In this document: piece by piece, positions 50,165 through 58,701 of the stretch
Layout of the letters: every line of letters starts with the position of its first letter
How positions within the stretch are numbered: the first letter of the stretch is position 1
Origin: Kribbella aluminosa
GTDB lineage: Bacteria; Actinomycetota; Actinomycetes; Propionibacteriales; Kribbellaceae
DNA: 64,000 bases
Assembly: GCF_017876295.1 (NCBI RefSeq)
Contig: NZ_JAGINT010000002.1
Location: 186,001 to 250,000 of the forward strand
Direction of reading: 5' to 3'
The notes under the pieces: generated by a model
Databases searched by the model: none
What the model saw: only the letters and a program-made list of their open reading frames with translations
Told to the model about the DNA's origin: nothing
Position numbers and translations under genes: made by a program

Positions 50165-50214
50165 TCTCGCAGGTCTCTCACACCCGCCGACACAGCTCTC
50201 ACAGGCTTCTCACA
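50165..50214. promoter_or_regulatory. Paired direct repeats, likely KdpE binding sites
   Basis: TCTCrCA occurs at 50165, 50176, 50197 and 50208. Within each pair the spacing is exactly 11 bp, the arrangement used by OmpR-type regulators such as KdpE. They lie 70-120 bp upstream of the first kdp ORF. The divergent gene at 50262 may be influenced too. Confidence 0.6.
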
Positions 50215-50261
50215 TACTTACGCGTGGCATCTCCACCGAGAGTGAAGGAAAGATTCCGCAC

Positions 50262-50885
50262 GTGACTGAACTGGATAACCCCGCCCCGGCCGAGCAGTTC
50301 TTCTCCGCAGAGACCCGGGCCGCACTCGCCGAGGCCAGCCGCAAGCTCGCCGAGCGGCTGCAGGCGCACACCGACGCCCTGCTCGCGATGACCGGCGACG
50401 AGGACCACAACACCCTGTTCGAGCACAACGCGGCCCTCGAAGGCGTCGTCGAGGACTGGAACGACGCCGTCTTCGAACACACCGGTACGACGGCGCTGCT
50501 GCTCGACGACACTGCCGAGGACGAGGACGACGAGGAGGCCGAGCCGGACCAGCTGATCAGCGTGGTGTCGCGCTTCGACCTCCGGGTCGTCGACCTCGAC
50601 GAACTCCTGGAGGCCGGCCGGGCCGCGCAGGAGCGGCACCCGGCCGAGCTGGACGAGTCCGGCGACCGCGAGCCGGTCGACAGCGCCGAGCAGGCGATCT
50701 ACGAGATCAGCCGCGAGGTCGGCGAGGCGTGGTTCGAGCTGCCCGGTATCGAGCTGATCGCCGGCGCCCGGGCGTACGTCGTCCCCGAGCCGCCGTTCGA
50801 GCCGCTGGACGCCGACGCCGAGGACGTCATCACCGAACTGATCGCCCCGAACGGCGTGGCGACCCACGCCGAGACCTGGGCGTAG
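50262..50885 (+). CDS. Acidic protein of unknown function
   Basis: 207 residues, very acidic (a run of Glu/Asp near residue 85: TAEDEDDEEAEPD), without membrane segments or cysteines. Helical N-terminus (ETRAALAEASRKLAERLQAH) and a more structured C-terminal part (EISREVGEAWFELPGIELIA). I do not recognise a family. GTG 50262 follows an AAGGAA. It is divergent from the kdp operon and shares the spacer with the putative KdpE sites. Confidence 0.7.
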   Translation: MTELDNPAPAEQFFSAETRAALAEASRKLAERLQAHTDALLAMTGDEDHNTLFEHNAALEGVVEDWNDAVFEHTGTTALLLDDTAEDEDDEEAEPDQLISVVSRFDLRVVDLDELLEAGRAAQERHPAELDESGDREPVDSAEQAIYEISREVGEAWFELPGIELIAGARAYVVPEPPFEPLDADAEDVITELIAPNGVATHAETWA

Positions 50886-50888
50886 GTC

Positions 50889-51695
50889 TCATACGAACAA
50901 CTCCCCGTCGAGGACGGTGATCGCGCGGCCCTTGAGGTAGACGCGGTCACCGGCCGGGACGACCCGGACGACACCGCCCCGGGCGGACGCCTGGTAGCCC
51001 ACCAGCTCGTCCCGTCCGAGGCGTTCGGCCCAGTACGGCGCCAGACTCGTGTGCGCGCTGCCCGTCACCGGGTCCTCCGGGATACCGCTCCCCGGCGCGA
51101 AGAACCTCGACACGAAGTCGTACTCCGAACCCCGCGCCGTGACGATCACCCCACGCAACTTCTCGCCCTCGATGATTCCGGCCATCACGTCGTAGTCCGG
51201 GACCACCGCGCGCACCGTCGCCTCGTCGCGAACGACGACGAGCAGGTCGCGAAGCTCGCCCGCGAGGTAGACCTCCGCGGGCTCGACCCCCAACGCTGTC
51301 TCGAGCCCGTCCGGAGCCGGTACCTCGATCGGCCGGTTCACCGGGAAGTCCAGCGTGATCCCGTCGTCCCCGACCGTCGCGATCAGGATCCCGCTGAGGG
51401 TCGCGAACGAGACCTTCCCGGATACCTTGCCGTCCGCGGCCAATGCGTGGGTGGTCGCGAGCGTGGCGTGGCCGCAGAGCCGCTCTTCCTGCGTCGGCGT
51501 GAACCAGCGCAGATCCCAGTCCGCGTCGGCCCGCTCGGACGGCCGCACGAACGCGGTCTCCGCATGGTTCAGCTCCGCGGCGACGCTCTGCATCCACGCT
51601 TCGTCCGGCCAGTCCCCGGGCTCGAGTACGCAGACCCCGGCCGGGTTTCCGGTGAACGCTCGTTCGGCGAAGGCATCGACCACGCGAATCCTCAT
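50889..51695 (-). CDS. PhzF-family isomerase/epimerase-like protein
   Basis: 268 residues of the diaminopimelate-epimerase-like fold. RVVDAFAERAFTGNPAGV is the family start, the catalytic Glu is in LNHAETAFV (E46), and ERLCGHATLATTHAL and EDPVTGSAHTSLAPYW are conserved. No phenazine genes are near, so the substrate is unknown. It converges with the acidic-protein gene, three bases apart. Confidence 0.92.
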   Translation of the reverse strand: MRIRVVDAFAERAFTGNPAGVCVLEPGDWPDEAWMQSVAAELNHAETAFVRPSERADADWDLRWFTPTQEERLCGHATLATTHALAADGKVSGKVSFATLSGILIATVGDDGITLDFPVNRPIEVPAPDGLETALGVEPAEVYLAGELRDLLVVVRDEATVRAVVPDYDVMAGIIEGEKLRGVIVTARGSEYDFVSRFFAPGSGIPEDPVTGSAHTSLAPYWAERLGRDELVGYQASARGGVVRVVPAGDRVYLKGRAITVLDGELFV

Positions 51696-51819
51696 GCTCA
51701 GACGCTAACCAGCCGTGGTATGCGCGGGCCAGATCCACTTCCGGTGCGAGTGGCGTTGAACCGGGCGCGGCGGCGGGACGTATCGAAAGCGTCCACATCC
51801 CGATCTAGGGGGAAGTGTC

Positions 51820-52899
51820 ATGTCTTTGCGCCCACTCGCAGTTGCCACCGCGTTCGCCGGCAGCCTCGCACTGGCCGTGCCCGCGACCGCCGACGCACAC
51901 GGTCCGTCGGACGATCTCGCCGTACGGCAGGTCAATCTCGTCTCCGACCAGCCGGGCAAGGCCGTACTCCAGGACCCCGACCTGGTGAACCCATGGGGTC
52001 TGTCGCTCGGCGCGACCACCCCGCTGTGGGTGTCCAACAACGGTACGTCGTCGTCGACGCTGTACTCGTCCGCGCCGGGCTCGGGCACCGCCTCGAAGGT
52101 GGCGGCGATCCGGGTGACGCTGCCGGCGCCGACCGGGCAGGTCAACAACCCCGGCACCGGGTTCGTCCTGAGCAACGGGACCACCAAAGCGCCCGCCAAC
52201 TTCATCTTCGCCACCGAGACCGGCCAGATCGCGGCCTGGAGCCGGCTGGTCGACCAGCCGATGGGCCCGGCCGAGATCAAGCTCACCACACCCGGCGCCA
52301 AGTACAAGGGCCTCGCGCTGGCCGCGAACCAGTTGTACGCCGCCAACTTCACGCAGCACCGGATCGACGTGATCGACAGCTCGTTCAAGCCGGTGAAGCT
52401 GCCCTCCTGGGCGTTCCGCGACCGGCACGTGCCGGCGTCGTACGGCCCGTTCAACGTGCAGGCGCTGGACGGCCGGCTCTTCGTCGCGTACGCCAAGGTC
52501 AACGCGAAGACCGGTGACGAGATCGACGGCCGCGGCCGCGGCTTCGTCGACGAGTACAGCACCGAGGGCAGGCTGATCGCCCGCGTCGCGACCCGCGGCT
52601 CGCTGAACGCGCCGTGGGGCCTGGCACTCGCCCCGGCCGGCTGGGACGCACCGGCCGGAACGCTCCTGGTCGGCAACTTCGGCGACGGCCGGATCAACAT
52701 CCTGGTACCCAGGTCACGGCACCGCTTCGAACCCGCCGGCCAGGTCCGCGACACCACCACGGGCAAGCCGCTGACGATCGACGGCCTCTGGGCGCTCCTC
52801 CAGGGCACGCCGACCACCGGCGGCACCGACGTCCTCTGGTTCTCCGCCGGCACCGGCGGCGAGTCCCACGGCCTCCTCGGCCAGCTGCAGAAGCCCTGA
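51820..52899 (+). CDS. Secreted TIGR03118-family protein
   Basis: 359 residues. A Sec signal peptide (MSLRPLAVATAFAGSLALAV, cleaved after ATADA-H) is followed by a beta-propeller-like domain: QVNLVSDQPGKAVLQDPDLV, NPWGLSLG, SLNAPWGLALAPAGWD and LLVGNFGDGRIN fit the TIGR03118 pattern. Family function is unknown; it is presumably extracellular. Its promoter region lies between 51695 and 51820. Confidence 0.88.
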   Translation: MSLRPLAVATAFAGSLALAVPATADAHGPSDDLAVRQVNLVSDQPGKAVLQDPDLVNPWGLSLGATTPLWVSNNGTSSSTLYSSAPGSGTASKVAAIRVTLPAPTGQVNNPGTGFVLSNGTTKAPANFIFATETGQIAAWSRLVDQPMGPAEIKLTTPGAKYKGLALAANQLYAANFTQHRIDVIDSSFKPVKLPSWAFRDRHVPASYGPFNVQALDGRLFVAYAKVNAKTGDEIDGRGRGFVDEYSTEGRLIARVATRGSLNAPWGLALAPAGWDAPAGTLLVGNFGDGRINILVPRSRHRFEPAGQVRDTTTGKPLTIDGLWALLQGTPTTGGTDVLWFSAGTGGESHGLLGQLQKP

Positions 52900-52928
52900 C
52901 CTGATCGGGCTGTCCGGCCGTCGCTCGG

Positions 52929-54653
52929 TCAACCGATCCGGGCGACGGCCTGGACAGCTCGGACGCGACCGTCGCTCAGGGCCTCGGTGAGGTGCTTGAC
53001 GCGCTCGCCGAAGTTGAGGACGAAGGACTGCAGGCCGAGCGGGCTGGCCGGCAGCGACCGCATGATCGTTCCGGCCGTCTCGGTCAGGTCTTCCCAGTGC
53101 TCGACGGTGAACCCGGCAGCTTCGATCGTCGCGCGTAGCTCGGTCGGCGTACCGAGATGACTCTGGTCGGCGGTATCGGCCCACGGCAGCGGGTAGTCGA
53201 GGTCGCGCCCGTCGCCGGCGACCAGATCCCACAGGGCGAGCCGACCGCCCGTCTTCAGGACCCGCGCCGCCTCCCGGTAGAGCACGTCCTTGTCCGCCAC
53301 GTTCATCTGGACGTGCTGGCTGAACACGACGTCGTACGCCTTCTCGTCGAAGGGCAGCGCGGTCACGTCGGCCCGGCGTACGACGATCCGGTCGTCCAGG
53401 CCGACGAGCCCGTTGAGCCACGTGGCGGTCTCGCAGTACTCGTCCGACAGGTCGACGGCGGTCACGGTGCACCCGAAACGGTGGGCGACGTACCGCGACG
53501 TCCCTCCGATACCGGCACCCGCGTCGAGCACCGTGCTGGCCGGGGTGAGCTCAGCCAGGTCCACGAGCTGAGCCGTCGCGAGGCGTCCGCCGGTGTGGTA
53601 GTCCTCCAGCATCGCCAGCTCCGCGGGCTCGACACTCCCGAGATCCTTGCCCGCAGCAACGAGTGCCTTCTCGATGTCCAGCCGGACGGTTCCGGTCCGA
53701 TAGGGAACGCTTGCGGTGCCCACGCCGTGCCTGGAGGCGATGTCGGCGATCGCAGCGGCCAGCAGGTCCGGGTGTTCGGCGGTGGTCAGGTGACCGCCGG
53801 GGAACGTGATGATCCGCGCTTCGGGAACCCGTTCGCGGGCCGCGTCGAGCTGGCGATGCTCGTACGGGTCTTCCGCGCTGCCCCCGACGTACAACGGCAC
53901 CGAGCCCTTGAGCTCACGAGCGATCGCCGCGAAGTCCCAGCGGGCCGCGTTCCGGCGGTGCTCCCTGACGAAACCGGCGCCGTCGTGGAGGAACCTCGCG
54001 CCGTCCCGGCGGGTCAGCGCGGACCACAGCTCGCCGAGCTCGGCCTCGCTGGGCCGGTAGTCGCGGGAGTACATCCGCGCCTGCTGCCAGCCCTTGACGA
54101 ACGGCACCACGGATCGCTGGATGCCCCGCGCGCCGAGGGCACCGAGCGGCGATCTCAGCATCGGCGTGCCCTGCCACGGATGCGTGTGCGCGTCGGCGAA
54201 CAGGCCTCCGTTCACCATGAAGACGGCCTCGATCGCCGGCTCCGGGTCACGCCGCAACAGCTCCAGCAACGCGAGCGAGCTGTAGTCGAACGTGACGACG
54301 ACGGTACGACGTACACCGTGGTGCCGCCACAGCGCCTCGACGAGATCGGCACGCCCGGCCGTCGAATGCGGATAGTGCCTCGGCTTGTCCGAATCGCCCT
54401 GCCCGATCGGCTCGACGTACAGCCGTGGGCCGAGGCCTTCCGGGAGCAGGTGATCCACCTGCGCCCAACCGTACGAGCCGTCCGGGAACCCGGGCAGCAT
54501 CGTCAGCCAGACCGCGTCGGCGTCGGCCGTCGGCGTTGCCCGTTCGAAGACCTTCAGTACGCCGGCGTCGTCCGTCCGGGCGTGCTTCGCGTCGTACCCG
54601 ATCCGTCGGCCGCCGGCGAACCACTCGGCGGCGGTGACCCACACCGTTCCCAT
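52929..54653 (-). CDS. Alpha/beta hydrolase-methyltransferase fusion protein
   Basis: 574 residues in one open frame. The first ~310 residues look like an alpha/beta hydrolase (WLTMLPGFPDGSYGWAQVDH, VEPIGQGDSDKPRHYPH, GGHLTTAEHPD), but the nucleophile elbow reads VTFDYSSLA rather than GxSxG. Residues about 335-574 are a class I SAM methyltransferase (VLDAGAGIGGTSRYVA; VFSQHVQMNVADKDVLYREA; AARVLKTGGRLALWD). ATG 54653 is preceded by GGAGGG. Its promoter holds two TetR palindromes, so it is likely the target of the adjacent regulator. Substrate unknown. Confidence 0.85.
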   Translation of the reverse strand: MGTVWVTAAEWFAGGRRIGYDAKHARTDDAGVLKVFERATPTADADAVWLTMLPGFPDGSYGWAQVDHLLPEGLGPRLYVEPIGQGDSDKPRHYPHSTAGRADLVEALWRHHGVRRTVVVTFDYSSLALLELLRRDPEPAIEAVFMVNGGLFADAHTHPWQGTPMLRSPLGALGARGIQRSVVPFVKGWQQARMYSRDYRPSEAELGELWSALTRRDGARFLHDGAGFVREHRRNAARWDFAAIARELKGSVPLYVGGSAEDPYEHRQLDAARERVPEARIITFPGGHLTTAEHPDLLAAAIADIASRHGVGTASVPYRTGTVRLDIEKALVAAGKDLGSVEPAELAMLEDYHTGGRLATAQLVDLAELTPASTVLDAGAGIGGTSRYVAHRFGCTVTAVDLSDEYCETATWLNGLVGLDDRIVVRRADVTALPFDEKAYDVVFSQHVQMNVADKDVLYREAARVLKTGGRLALWDLVAGDGRDLDYPLPWADTADQSHLGTPTELRATIEAAGFTVEHWEDLTETAGTIMRSLPASPLGLQSFVLNFGERVKHLTEALSDGRVRAVQAVARIG

Positions 54654-54669
54654 CGACCCTCCCGATTTA

Positions 54670-54713
54670 GTGGACAGTGTCCACATTACGACGGTTAAGT
54701 GGACAGTGTCCAC
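54670..54713. promoter_or_regulatory. Two perfect TetR operators
   Basis: GTGGACAGTGTCCAC occurs at 54670-54684 and 54699-54713, each a perfect palindrome about a central base, 29 bp apart. TTATCCT just downstream resembles the -10 box of the TetR gene. Confidence 0.85.
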
Positions 54714-54730
54714 CTTGTTATCCTGAGCCG

Positions 54731-55345
54731 ATGAGCGAACCGGCGGAAGCACCGCGGCGACGGCGGGCGCGGGGCGACGTACGGGCCGGGCTGGTCGCGG
54801 CCGGGCTCGAGCTGGCGCGGGCCGGCGGTCCGGAGGCCGTGGTACTGCGGGAGGCGACCCGGAGCGTCGGCGTCGTACCCAACGCGGCGTACCGGCATTT
54901 CGCCGACCGCGACGAGTTGCTCGCCGAGGTCTGTACGGCGGCGATGAACGAGCTGGCCGAGCGGATGGCCGCGGGGATCGCGCGGGTCCGCGGCAAGCGC
55001 GGGAACCCGGACGCGGCGGGGCGGCGGCTGGCCGCGATCGGGGCGGCGTACCTGGAGTTCGCGCACCAGGAGCCGGGGCTGTTCGCGACCGCGTTCGCAG
55101 TACCGCAGCAGCATGCCTACGCGGGGGCGGACCGCACCCCGCTGAGACTGCTCCGGGACGCGCTCGACGAACTGGTGGAGGCCGGGGTCCTCGATCCGCA
55201 CCGCCGCGAGGGCATCGAGTACCCGATCTGGTCGATCGTCCACGGCACGGCTGTGCTGACGACCCAGGGCCCGCTCCGGGACAACTCCGAGGTCCGCAAG
55301 ATCGAAGCGCTGACCGCGGCCTTCATCGGCAACGGCCTGACGTGA
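54731..55345 (+). CDS. TetR-family transcriptional regulator
   Basis: 204 residues. HTH near residues 12-60 (RGDVRAGLVAAGLELARAGG; REATRSVGVVPNAAYRHFAD). The C-terminal part matches the TetR_C_33-like type (YLEFAHQEPGLFATAFA). The ATG at 54731 comes 9 bases after a -10-like TTATCCT, suggesting a leaderless message. It should repress itself and the divergent fusion gene through the two 15-bp palindromes. Its stop is followed at once by a hairpin terminator. Confidence 0.92.
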   Translation: MSEPAEAPRRRRARGDVRAGLVAAGLELARAGGPEAVVLREATRSVGVVPNAAYRHFADRDELLAEVCTAAMNELAERMAAGIARVRGKRGNPDAAGRRLAAIGAAYLEFAHQEPGLFATAFAVPQQHAYAGADRTPLRLLRDALDELVEAGVLDPHRREGIEYPIWSIVHGTAVLTTQGPLRDNSEVRKIEALTAAFIGNGLT

Positions 55346-55377
55346 CCGCAGGCCCGTTCGGTGGACGGGCCCGCGGT
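55345..55377. terminator. Bidirectional hairpin terminator
   Basis: ACCGCaGGCCCGT (55345-55357) pairs with ACGGGCCcGCGGT (55365-55377), one mismatch, 7-base loop, between the convergent TetR and cysteine dioxygenase genes. Confidence 0.75.
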
Positions 55378-55399
55378 TGGTTGTCGGTCGAGGTGGTGA

Positions 55400-55960
55400 T
55401 CAGTCGATCGGGCGGAGTTCGTCGGCGTACGAGACGGAGACGCGGCGGAGTACGCCGTCCTTCACCGAGTACTGGCCCATCCGCCACAGCGGCGGGCTGT
55501 AGGCGTGGACGGTGACGCTGCCCTTGTCGAGGCCGGTCAGGCGGTGGATGTGGTCGGGGCCGAAGCCGTACACGTCACCCGCCTCCACCTCGGTCTCGAC
55601 GGCGGCCGTCCCGATCGCCAGGTTGTGCTCGACGAGCTTGCCCCGGGCAACGGCTACCGCGCCGGAGGAGACGTCGTGGTCGTGCCAGCCGGTGTCGTTC
55701 ACGGGCGTCCAGCAGATCAGCCAGACGTCGACGTTGGCGTCCCGGTGCAGCGACGCGAAGACCCGCTCCTCGTCGCTGTACGCGACCTGATCCTCCCAGA
55801 GGTGCGGCTGCGCGGCGATCGACGCGGCGAGCTCGGACAGCTCCGCCGGCGTCAGGTCGCGGCCCGGAAGGTCGTCCAGCGACAGACAGTTGTTGAGCTC
55901 CACGAGCCGGTTGGCCTGGCGCGCCGGGACGTTGGGTACGTCGATTGGCTGAGCAGTCAC
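55400..55960 (-). CDS. Cysteine dioxygenase-type cupin enzyme
   Basis: 186 residues of the type I cysteine dioxygenase cupin family. The iron ligands are in GWHDHDVSSGAV (HxH) and PDHIHRLTG (His). It would oxidise cysteine or a related thiol such as mercaptopropionate to the sulfinate. GTG 55960 overlaps the stop of the amidohydrolase gene, so both come from one operon. Downstream of two LacI operators. Confidence 0.88.
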   Translation of the reverse strand: MTAQPIDVPNVPARQANRLVELNNCLSLDDLPGRDLTPAELSELAASIAAQPHLWEDQVAYSDEERVFASLHRDANVDVWLICWTPVNDTGWHDHDVSSGAVAVARGKLVEHNLAIGTAAVETEVEAGDVYGFGPDHIHRLTGLDKGSVTVHAYSPPLWRMGQYSVKDGVLRRVSVSYADELRPID

Positions 55961-56859
55961 TGCACTCCCCTCTCAGGAGTAGGTGTACCGGTGCCGAAGA
56001 GCAGCCGGTGTGGGTTGTTGTGGCGGATCACCGCGGTTGCGGCGGCGCCTTGGCGGAGGTCGGTGATGTCGGCGTACGGCCGGTCCGTGCCGTGCACGAC
56101 CTGGTCGATACCGAGCACCCGCGCGACCGCGTCGATCCCCTGCGGGCCGTAGCTCGAGGTGTCGACGTACAGGTTGGGGTCGATGGTGCCGAGCCGGCCG
56201 CCGCGCGCGGTCAGCCGTTCGTGATGCACCGGGGCGAGACCGGCGGCGGCGACGAAGCAGAGCCGGAGGCCGGGGAAAGTACGCCGTCCCCCGAACGCGT
56301 GCCACGCCCACCACGCGGCCTGCAGCTGCGTCGTGTAGTCGACGACCGGCGCCCACCACCCCTGCGCCGCGGTCGATCGAGCCACACCGGGATGAACGAG
56401 GACCGGCTTCCCCAGCTCTTCAGCTGCTCGCAGCAGGTCGGCTTGCACCTCCCACGCGGATGGCGCGCCGAGCACGTGAGCCGGTAGCTGGAGACCAAGA
56501 AAGCCCTTGTCCAGAAGGCCTTTCAGCTCTTCCGCATCGGGATCGACCAGGTTGACGGAGGCCCAGGCGCGGAACGGCGCCGGGAACGCGGCCGCCCCGT
56601 CGTGCCAGGCGGCGAGCAGCTCCAGGTCGCCGAGCTCCTCGACACCGAGCGGGCTCGACAGCGACACGGCCGCCAGCGTCGTACCGGCGTCCTGCTCGAC
56701 GGCGACCCGCTTGCCGAGCTCGTGCGCCGCCGGATCCACGTCGTACGGCGCCTCGGTCGCGGTGTGCAGGGTCCAACCGTCCAGGTACGGCGGCTCGCGA
56801 CGGGCCCGCAGCCGGTCCACGAAAGCCTCCGGCCAGAGGTGCTGGTGAACGTCGATCAT
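55957..56859 (-). CDS. Amidohydrolase-family (metal-dependent hydrolase/decarboxylase) protein
   Basis: 300 residues of the amidohydrolase_2 type: MIDVHQHLWPEAF supplies the HxH pair, VLVHPG the next His and VVHGTDRPYADI the Asp. Members are TIM-barrel hydrolases or decarboxylases; substrate unknown. ATG 56859 is seven bases from GGAGGA; a GTG one codon upstream is less well spaced. First gene of the operon with the cysteine dioxygenase, controlled by the divergent LacI protein. Confidence 0.87.
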   Translation of the reverse strand: MIDVHQHLWPEAFVDRLRARREPPYLDGWTLHTATEAPYDVDPAAHELGKRVAVEQDAGTTLAAVSLSSPLGVEELGDLELLAAWHDGAAAFPAPFRAWASVNLVDPDAEELKGLLDKGFLGLQLPAHVLGAPSAWEVQADLLRAAEELGKPVLVHPGVARSTAAQGWWAPVVDYTTQLQAAWWAWHAFGGRRTFPGLRLCFVAAAGLAPVHHERLTARGGRLGTIDPNLYVDTSSYGPQGIDAVARVLGIDQVVHGTDRPYADITDLRQGAAATAVIRHNNPHRLLFGTGTPTPERGVQ

Positions 56860-56889
56860 CACCGTCTCCTCCCACCGATTTGATCAGAT

Positions 56890-56925
56890 TGAAGCGCTTC
56901 AGGATGAATAGAGTGAAGCGCTTCA
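56890..56925. promoter_or_regulatory. Two LacI-type operators
   Basis: TGAAGCGCTTCA occurs twice as a perfect palindrome, at 56890-56901 and 56914-56925, 24 bp centre to centre. The central CG is typical of LacI/GalR sites. They lie between the divergent amidohydrolase and LacI genes. Confidence 0.88.
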
Positions 56926-56987
56926 AAGGCGCCCCTGTCAAGTTTCTGTCCAGCGTGGATCGGGGTCCATGCTCTAAGGTCGTGGAC

Positions 56988-57995
56988 ATGTCCGGAACGA
57001 GCCGGAGGCCAACCCTCAAGGACATCGCCGCCGAGACCGGGCTCTCGATGGCCGCGGTGTCGTACGCGCTGCGCGGTCTGCACGGCACGCCCGAGACCCG
57101 GCAGCGGGTCCAGGAGGCCGCCGAACGGCTCGGCTACCAGGCCGATCCGGTCGCCCGCGCGCTCGCCTCGGGCCGCAGCGGCTCGATCGGCGTGCTCTGT
57201 GCCTCGCTCGAGGACCTCTGGCAGCAACGCGTCGCCGCCGCCCTCGGTCGGGAGCTGCTCGCCCCGGACCGGAACGCCTGGATCATCGACTCGGCCGGCG
57301 ACGCCGACCGGCAGCTCGAGCTCGCCCAGCACCTGGTCGACCACCGCGCCGACGCGATCGTCGTGGTGCCGATCGACCCGGCCGCGAAGGCCTGGGCGGA
57401 GATCGCCCGCCAGGTGCCGGTGATCGCGATCGGCGACGCGCTGCCCGGCGCGAAGGCGAAGTCCGAGGTGATCCTCGACAACGAGACCGGCGTCAGTACG
57501 GCGCTGCGCCGGCTCGCGGACGCCGGCCACCGCGACATCGCCGTACTGAGCCCGACCCGGCGCCTCGAGGTGGAGCGCCCCGCCGAGGAGATCGCGCAGC
57601 GGGTGGCTCACGACCTCGGCCTGAGGATCCGGCTGCTGCAGTGCCCGCACGACCTGCCCGGCGCGACCGAGGTCGCCCGCACGCTGCTCACCGGCGCCGA
57701 CCGGCCGACCGGCATCCTCGCGCTCGCGGACTCGATGGCCTTCGGGGTGTACGCCGCCGGCCGGGAGCTCGGGCTGCGCATCCCGGACGACCTGTCGCTG
57801 CTCGGGTACGACGACCAGCCGATGTCGCAACTGCTGACACCGCCGCTGTCGACGTTCCACTGGCCACTCGACGACCTGGTCAGCCACGTCGTCGCGCGCG
57901 TCACCTCCGCCGTCGACACGAACCGCCGCGTCCGCCGCACCACGCTGACGCCGACCCTGATCGAACGCGGCTCGGTCGCCGGCCCGCCTCGGTAG
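56988..57995 (+). CDS. LacI-family transcriptional regulator
   Basis: 335 residues. The LacI HTH (PTLKDIAAETGLSMAAVSYA) with hinge helix (YQADPVARALASGRSG) is followed by a periplasmic-binding-type effector domain (IGVLCASLEDLWQQRVAAAL; PTGILALADSMAFGVYAAGR; LSLLGYDDQPMSQLLTPPLS). ATG 56988 is chosen because an upstream reading would translate through the operators. It should regulate the divergent amidohydrolase/dioxygenase operon; the inducer is unknown. Confidence 0.93.
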   Translation: MSGTSRRPTLKDIAAETGLSMAAVSYALRGLHGTPETRQRVQEAAERLGYQADPVARALASGRSGSIGVLCASLEDLWQQRVAAALGRELLAPDRNAWIIDSAGDADRQLELAQHLVDHRADAIVVVPIDPAAKAWAEIARQVPVIAIGDALPGAKAKSEVILDNETGVSTALRRLADAGHRDIAVLSPTRRLEVERPAEEIAQRVAHDLGLRIRLLQCPHDLPGATEVARTLLTGADRPTGILALADSMAFGVYAAGRELGLRIPDDLSLLGYDDQPMSQLLTPPLSTFHWPLDDLVSHVVARVTSAVDTNRRVRRTTLTPTLIERGSVAGPPR

Positions 57996-58086
57996 GCGAG
58001 CCGGGCGTCGTTGCGCGTCAGGCTCCACGCCCTCGAAACTAGACTAGGTCACTACACTTACATCCCATTGTCCAGGATCCGGACGG

Positions 58087-58168
58087 CAGCCAGGACCTCG
58101 ATGGCGGCCAGGACCTCGGTGGCGGCCAGGACCTCGGAGGCGGCCAGGTCCTCGGTGGCGGCCAGACG
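58087..58168 (+). repeat. 18-bp imperfect tandem repeats
   Basis: Four and a half units of CrGCCAGGwCCTCGrwGG (18 bp) at 58087-58168, diverged from each other. They run directly into the 13-bp array. An AT-richer spot with TACACT at 58053-58058 just upstream could be a -10 box. Confidence 0.85.
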
Positions 58169-58701
58169 CGGCGTACGAGATCGGCGTACGAGATCGGCGT
58201 ACGAGATCGGCGTACGAGATCGGCGTACGAGATCGGCGTACGAGATCGGCGTACGAGATCGGCGTACGAGATCGGCGTACGAGATCGGCGTACGAGATCG
58301 GCGTACGAGATCGGCGTACGAGATCGGCGTACGAGATCGGCGTACGAGATCGGCGTACGAGATCGGCGTACGAGATCGGCGTACGAGATCGGCGTACGAG
58401 ATCGGCGTACGAGATCGGCGTACGAGATCGGCGTACGAGATCGGCGTACGAGATCGGCGTACGAGATCGGCGTACGAGATCGGCGTACGAGATCGGCGTA
58501 CGAGATCGGCGTACGAGATCGGCGTACGAGATCGGCGTACGAGATCGGCGTACGAGATCGGCGTACGAGATCGGCGTACGAGATCGGCGTACGAGATCGG
58601 CGTACGAGATCGGCGTACGAGATCGGCGTACGAGATCGGCGTACGAGATCGGCGTACGAGATCGGCGTACGAGATCGGCGTACGAGATCGGCGTACGAGA
58701 T
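58169..58701 (+). repeat. 41 perfect tandem copies of a 13-bp unit
   Basis: The unit CGGCGTACGAGAT repeats without visible change from 58169 to 58701, 533 bp, exactly 41 copies. Each unit contains the palindrome CGTACG. None of the six frames has a stop codon, so open frames across it are not evidence for protein. There are no spacers, so it is not CRISPR. Such uniformity implies recent expansion or strong homogenisation. Confidence 0.95.

Noticed and set aside
58169-58701. CRISPR array
   Set aside because: Units are directly joined with no spacers, and no cas genes are in the window.
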